DNA of 9,734 nt from a bacterium MnTg04 (lineage in GTDB: Bacteria; Pseudomonadota; Gammaproteobacteria; Steroidobacterales; MnTg04): assembly GCA_008975185.1 (NCBI GenBank), contig BFAU01000102.1, positions 1 through 9,734 of the forward strand, written 5' to 3'. The position numbers and the translations under genes are program-made. Numbering within the stretch: position 1 is the first letter of the stretch; each line of letters opens with the position of its first letter. This document shows positions 5,362 through 9,734 of the stretch, piece by piece. The notes beneath the pieces are model-generated. The model saw nothing but the letters and a program-made list of their open reading frames with translations, ran no database searches and was not told the DNA's origin.

Positions 5362-6069
5362 TTACTCAGATTCCTTGGACGAATCTTCTGCGGCTTTCTC
5401 CTCAGCCGCATCTTCCGCACCCTCGGCATCTTCCTCGCCTTCGACAATCTCACCTTCTTCGACTTCAGGCTCTTCTTCCTCGGGCTCGAGAACGATTTCC
5501 TTGGCAATATGACACGAGGCAACCGGTTGATCGTACTCTTCGAGATTCGCCGTCAGGCTCACGCCCTCCGGTATCTCGATTGCCGAGAGGTGGATAATCT
5601 GATCAAGTTCAAGACTCGCCACATCGACGTCAATATACTCGGGAAGATTGCCCGGCAAACAGGTGATCTCGACTTCCGAAATAATATGCGCAACGACACC
5701 GCCACCGGCTTTTACGCCGATGCAGATATCTTCGTTGATGAAATGCAGCGGGATCGTCACCCGGATTTCCTGGTCGGCCAGCACCCGCTGCAGGTCGACA
5801 TGCAGCACCTGGCGCTTCGCCGGGTGACGCTGAATATCCTTGAGAATGGCTTTCTGGCTCTCGTCACCGACTTTTACGGTCAGGATGGATGAGAAAAACG
5901 CCTCGTTTCCCATCAGGTGCAACAACACCTGGTGGTCCAGCGTGATAGACCGGGATTCCCGGTTGCCGCCATACAAGATTGCCGGAATCTTGCCCGTACG
6001 ACGCAGGCGGCGGCTCGCACCCTTGCCCTGATCGTCCCGCAATTCGGCGAGAAGAATAAAGTCACTCAT
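5362..6069 (-). CDS. rplY: 50S ribosomal protein L25, Ctc (TL5) form
   Basis: L25 binds 5S rRNA in the large subunit. The 235-residue protein has an N-terminal L25 domain (about 1-92: ASRRLRRTGKIPAILYGG, FFSSILTVKV, AILKDIQRHPAKRQVLHVDLQRV), then the beta-rich TL5 C-terminal domain (about 98-185), then a strongly acidic tail (about 190-235, mostly E with A, D and G). This is the long Ctc form, unlike the 94-residue E. coli protein. ATG at 6067-6069 is preferred over the upstream TTG because AGGAG lies 9 nt before it. The gene follows prs across a terminator with too little space for an obvious promoter, so expression may rely on read-through. Confidence 0.95.
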   Translation of the reverse strand: MSDFILLAELRDDQGKGASRRLRRTGKIPAILYGGNRESRSITLDHQVLLHLMGNEAFFSSILTVKVGDESQKAILKDIQRHPAKRQVLHVDLQRVLADQEIRVTIPLHFINEDICIGVKAGGGVVAHIISEVEITCLPGNLPEYIDVDVASLELDQIIHLSAIEIPEGVSLTANLEEYDQPVASCHIAKEIVLEPEEEEPEVEEGEIVEGEEDAEGAEDAAEEKAAEDSSKESE

Positions 6070-6110
6070 TTTCAATTACTCCTGGTATCAAACCGGCATC
6101 GCCGGCATCG

Positions 6111-6143
6111 AAAAAGCTTCCCTCCCGCGACCAGTCGGGAAGC
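6111..6143 (-). terminator. Intrinsic terminator/attenuator between prs and rplY
   Basis: GCTTCCC (6137-6143) and GGGAAGC (6116-6122) form a 7-bp stem with a 14-nt loop, followed directly by TTTTT (6111-6115) on the minus strand. It begins 13 nt after the prs stop codon. The next 41 bases to the rplY start hold the direct repeat GATGCCGGC/GATGCCGG and the rplY ribosome binding site, but no visible promoter. Confidence 0.7.
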
Positions 6144-6156
6144 ATACAAATACATT

Positions 6157-7134
<978 letters not shown>

Positions 7135-7155
7135 AGCCCTTGTCCCTGTTCAGAT

Positions 7156-7230
7156 TGGTTGGGGTGGCAGGATTCGAACCTGCGCATGACGGGATCAAAA
7201 CCCGTTGCCTTACCACTTGGCCACACCCCA
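7156..7230 (-). tRNA. tRNA-Gln (anticodon TTG)
   Basis: A full 75-nt cloverleaf with encoded CCA. The acceptor stem is TGGGGTG paired with CACCCCA, including the weak U1-A72 pair typical of tRNA-Gln. The D-arm is GCC...GGC, the anticodon arm ACGGG-TTTTGAT-CCCGT with TTG at 7196-7198, and the T-arm GCAGG-TTCGAAT-CCTGC. The discriminator base is A, where E. coli has G. It sits 28 nt after ispE and 21 nt before prs, the position known from pseudomonads. Confidence 0.96.
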
Positions 7231-7258
7231 GCCGCCATACTCAGTTTGTGTCCGGCCG

Positions 7259-8152
7259 CTATTGTTCCGCCGGTCCGGATCCCAGGTTTTGCAAACTTTC
7301 GCTAACCGGCGATGTATCCAGGCCCCGGACCAGCCAGTGGCTCCACTTGTCCGGCACTTCGGCCTGGGCTGCCGCTGCGTCTTGCCGCCGCTCAAATGCG
7401 GCAAAAACACAACTACCGGTACCACTCAGCCGGGATCCACCAAAACGGGACAGCCAGGCCAGCGCTTCGTCGACCTCGCCGTAACGCCCGCGAACCGTCG
7501 ATTCGCAGTCATTTCCGGCACCGCCCTTGAGAAAACTGCGTATTGTGATTGGCGTCGAATTGCGTGTCAATTCAGGCGCCGAAAAGATTTCCCGGGTCGA
7601 GATACTGACTCCGGGATTCACCACCAGAAACCAGCGCCGAGGCCATTTTACCGGTGTCAGCTTTTCGCCCATCTCTTCACCCCAGGCCGACTCCCCGAGG
7701 ACAAAAAGCGGCACATCCGCGCCCAGTTCCAGCCCGATACCGGCCAGCTCCTCCCGTTCGAGGCCGGCCCGCCAAAGATGGTTCAGGGCCAGCAAGGTCG
7801 TCGCTGCGTCTGAACTGCCCCCACCCAGACCGGCGCCGACGGGTATATTTTTTTGCAGCGTGATCGCCGCGCCGATTCCAGGCTGGCAACGCTCAGAAAG
7901 CAACCTCGCCGCTTGCATGCACAGGTCCTGGTCGGGGGGGACGGAGCGGAGGCCGCCGCTCAGCGAAAATTGCCCGTGCGGCAACTTGCTGAACTGGACG
8001 AAGTCGCACAGATCGACGATCTGAAAGGCCGTCTGCAGACGATGGAAGCCGTCGTCGCGACGACCGGTAATCAGCAGGCACAGGTTCAGTTTGGCGGGCG
8101 CCGGCCACGCCAGACCCCAGCCATTTGAAGGTTTGCCGTCAGTTCCAGGCAC
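7259..8152 (-). CDS. ispE: 4-diphosphocytidyl-2-C-methyl-D-erythritol kinase
   Basis: IspE phosphorylates CDP-methylerythritol in the non-mevalonate (MEP) isoprenoid pathway. The 297-residue protein is a GHMP kinase with the substrate motif PAPAKLNL (17-24), the ATP-binding glycine-rich loop PVGAGLGGGSSDAAT (104-118), ADVPLF with the catalytic Asp (145-150), and the C-terminal SRLSGTGSCVFAAF (about 240-255). Length is close to the E. coli enzyme (283). The start is GTG at 8150-8152: a stop lies six codons upstream in frame and GGGAG precedes it by 9 nt. The start lies inside the end of the small reading frame at 8139-8204, which suggests translational coupling. Confidence 0.96.
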   Translation of the reverse strand: MPGTDGKPSNGWGLAWPAPAKLNLCLLITGRRDDGFHRLQTAFQIVDLCDFVQFSKLPHGQFSLSGGLRSVPPDQDLCMQAARLLSERCQPGIGAAITLQKNIPVGAGLGGGSSDAATTLLALNHLWRAGLEREELAGIGLELGADVPLFVLGESAWGEEMGEKLTPVKWPRRWFLVVNPGVSISTREIFSAPELTRNSTPITIRSFLKGGAGNDCESTVRGRYGEVDEALAWLSRFGGSRLSGTGSCVFAAFERRQDAAAAQAEVPDKWSHWLVRGLDTSPVSESLQNLGSGPAEQ

Positions 8153-8204
8153 CGAGGATGGCTCCCATCAGCACCGCGAGCCAGTTGATTGCGTCTAAAT
8201 GCAT
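8139..8204 (-). CDS. Small reading frame, 21 residues, membrane-like; unknown function
   Basis: Between lolB and ispE an ATG (8202-8204) follows the strong ribosome binding site AAGGGGAG by 5 nt and opens the frame MHLDAINWLAVLMGAILGAW plus a final N, ending at TGA. From about residue 6 on the peptide is hydrophobic and could span or lie on the inner membrane. It begins 16 nt after the lolB stop and its last 14 bases overlap the ispE start in another frame. It may be a genuine small protein, or a leader whose translation helps ribosomes reach ispE. I do not recognise a family; the start loosely resembles DUF1761-type membrane proteins, but this is a weak impression. Confidence 0.5.
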   Translation of the reverse strand: MHLDAINWLAVLMGAILGAWN

Positions 8205-8220
8205 GATGTCTCCCCTTGTT

Positions 8221-8826
8221 TCACTGATTTATCTGCCAGCCGTCGACGGCAAGGCGAATTCGCAAATCCGCCTTGGTCATTTCCATCCTGCGCGGCAGTG
8301 TATGTCCTTCGAAATTACGATAACTGAGATATCTCACCCGCCAGCCGGTCTGGTCCAGGACTATTGCCCGTCCAAGGTCGTCCACACTGATCTCGTAGTC
8401 ACCACCGGGATCCGGCACACCCAGGACCCAGAAACGCATGCTGTGCACCGGGATGCTCCACCCAAACTGGTCTTCCAGATTGACTTCCGGGTCGCTGACA
8501 AAATACTCATCTCCTTTGCTGGTTCGAATGCTCAGTAAAGCCGGGTTCCCGGATATTCTGAAACCACCGATACCCAGCGGCCCGCGAAAACGGAAATCCA
8601 GATCGTCTCCGTTTTGCTTCCAGTTCAATGAACCGCTGTAACCGTCACCGGGTTTTTTCAGGCTGATACGGCCACGCAAGGACCAGTCATCGGCCCGCGT
8701 CAATGTTTCCCGGCGATTCTCCCATGCGACTTCGTCAGGCGCCAGGCTGACACGCTGCCCTGCGCAGGCGGCCAGGCAAGACAGCGCCGCAATGATGCCG
8801 GCCAGGCGGACCGGAGGGCGGATCAC
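8221..8826 (-). CDS. lolB: Outer-membrane lipoprotein insertion factor LolB
   Basis: LolB takes lipoproteins from periplasmic LolA and inserts them into the inner leaflet of the outer membrane. The 201-residue precursor (E. coli LolB has 207) has a lipoprotein signal peptide with lipobox LAAC and lipidated Cys21; the +2 residue is Ala, not Asp, in keeping with outer-membrane sorting. Family segments follow: WSLRGRISLK (about 48-57), SGSLNWKQNGDDLDFRFRGPLGIGGF (about 64-89) and a WRVRYLSY-type stretch near 162. The start is GTG at 8824-8826, overlapping the TGA of the upstream TPR gene in a GTGA arrangement, so it is probably translated by coupling. The order lolB-ispE-tRNA-Gln-prs is a common gammaproteobacterial arrangement. 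Confidence 0.95.
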   Translation of the reverse strand: MIRPPVRLAGIIAALSCLAACAGQRVSLAPDEVAWENRRETLTRADDWSLRGRISLKKPGDGYSGSLNWKQNGDDLDFRFRGPLGIGGFRISGNPALLSIRTSKGDEYFVSDPEVNLEDQFGWSIPVHSMRFWVLGVPDPGGDYEISVDDLGRAIVLDQTGWRVRYLSYRNFEGHTLPRRMEMTKADLRIRLAVDGWQINQ

Positions 8827-9734
8827 TGCCCGAATCTATCCATGGTATCGGTCAGGGCGTCGCTGTCAGGGTTTACGGCCAATGCCTGGAACCAGAGTTT
8901 TTGAGCCGCGGTCTGTTCGCCCATCTCCCAAAGCACCTCGCCCAGGTGAGCGGCAATCTCCGGATCGTTATCCAGCGCATAGGCTTCACGCAAGTACTCG
9001 AGCGCCAGCTCAAATTCGCCGGTCCGGAAATGCAGCCACCCCTTGGAATCGATAATCGCCGCGTTCACGGGCGCCAGCCGGACAGCTTCGTTGATGTAAC
9101 GACCGGCTTCTTTCAACCGGTCGGTATTGGCAACCAGCGTGTAGCCCAATGCGTTCAAGGCCAGCGGGTCAGTGCGGCGCTTTCTTAGAAATGATCGCAA
9201 TAGTTTGATGCTGGATTTGAGGTCGCCCGACGACTCCATCATGAAAGCCATGGAATAGCCTGTGCCTTCGTCCGCCGGGCGCAGTTCCAGGACTTCCCTG
9301 TACAAATCCAGCGCCTCCGGGTACCGCCCCATTTCGCCCAGCAATTCCGCGCGCGCCACCATCATATCAACCCGAAAGCCCGGATTCTGAGCGCCAAATT
9401 CCACAAGATGTTGCAGAGCTTTTTCACCATCGCCCAGCCGGTTCATCAAATGAGCCAGGCGGGCCTGGGCGGCGATCGCGCTAAAACCCACATTGACCCT
9501 TGCATACGCGCGCATCGCGCGCGGATAGTCTTCCATGCGCTCGGCGATCAGGCCCAGGTAAAAAAAGGCGTCATGGGTGTATTCACCGGTACCGAGCAGC
9601 TGTGAAAACCGTGCGGCGGCATCTTCAAACCTGCCGCCGTCCATTTCCAGGAACCCCAGGGCACGCAAGGCGCCTGGCGAGCCGGTTTCCTCGAGTAACA
9701 GCATCAATTCCAACCGTGCGTCATCGCTGCGGCC
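8823..9734 (-). CDS. Tetratricopeptide-repeat protein, N-terminus outside the window
   Basis: The frame is open to the window edge; the last 304 codons are present. At least five or six TPR units can be seen, for example in the segments DAFFYLGLIAERMEDYPRAM, ARAELLGEMGRYPEALDLYR, LALNALGYTLVANTDRLKEA, IIDSKGWLHFRTGEFELALE and IAAHLGEVLWEMGEQTAAQK. The combination NALGYTL..., DS.GW and HLGEVLW is typical of the large periplasmic or outer-membrane TPR proteins found directly before lolB in pseudomonads and relatives (PA4667-like). TPR domains mediate protein-protein contacts; the partners are unknown. The 4-bp overlap with lolB points to one operon and perhaps a joint role at the outer membrane. 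Confidence 0.88.
   Translation of the reverse strand, partial: GRSDDARLELMLLLEETGSPGALRALGFLEMDGGRFEDAAARFSQLLGTGEYTHDAFFYLGLIAERMEDYPRAMRAYARVNVGFSAIAAQARLAHLMNRLGDGEKALQHLVEFGAQNPGFRVDMMVARAELLGEMGRYPEALDLYREVLELRPADEGTGYSMAFMMESSGDLKSSIKLLRSFLRKRRTDPLALNALGYTLVANTDRLKEAGRYINEAVRLAPVNAAIIDSKGWLHFRTGEFELALEYLREAYALDNDPEIAAHLGEVLWEMGEQTAAQKLWFQALAVNPDSDALTDTMDRFGQ

Overview
The window looks like chromosomal DNA of a gammaproteobacterium of moderately high GC. The right two thirds carry a housekeeping block whose order matches the Pseudomonas-type arrangement known to me from memory: TPR protein, lolB, ispE, tRNA-Gln, prs, rplY (ctc), pth, ychF, tRNA-Met. All of these lie on the minus strand. 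The window does not settle the genus.

Right region (about 3330 to 9734): read from high to low coordinates, a TPR protein enters from the edge and overlaps lolB by 4 bp. A 21-codon small reading frame follows and overlaps the start of ispE. Then come tRNA-Gln(TTG) and prs, a strong intrinsic terminator between prs and rplY, and a perfect 12-bp hairpin just ahead of pth. pth overlaps ychF by 11 bp. tRNA-Met(CAT) has its own promoter with a GC-rich discriminator and is closed by an intrinsic terminator. The functions are lipoprotein insertion in the outer membrane (LolB), isoprenoid precursor synthesis (IspE), PRPP synthesis (Prs), translation (L25, Pth, YchF) and two tRNAs.

Left region (1 to about 3330): past the tRNA-Met terminator the sequence becomes accessory and partly broken. 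It holds an orphan SAM-dependent methyltransferase of the MycE-like type and a TPP riboswitch placed directly on the ribosome binding site of a TonB-dependent receptor. That receptor keeps its signal peptide, TonB box and plug but has lost its whole beta-barrel. Next to the break lies a REP-associated tyrosine transposase (RAYT/Y1) with an in-frame amber stop at codon 46, between imperfect inverted ends that carry short exact tandem repeats. At the left edge a textbook MerR-type promoter (19-bp spacer with a perfect dyad) precedes a reading frame that starts like a MerR regulator and breaks after ten codons.

Most noteworthy are the riboswitch controlling a decapitated receptor, the architecture of the RAYT element ends with a third orphan copy of the end motif upstream of the riboswitch, the MerR promoter with its dead gene, the small membrane-like reading frame before ispE, and the hairpin in place of a normal Shine-Dalgarno site before pth. 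I found no CRISPR array, rRNA or complete new multi-gene system.
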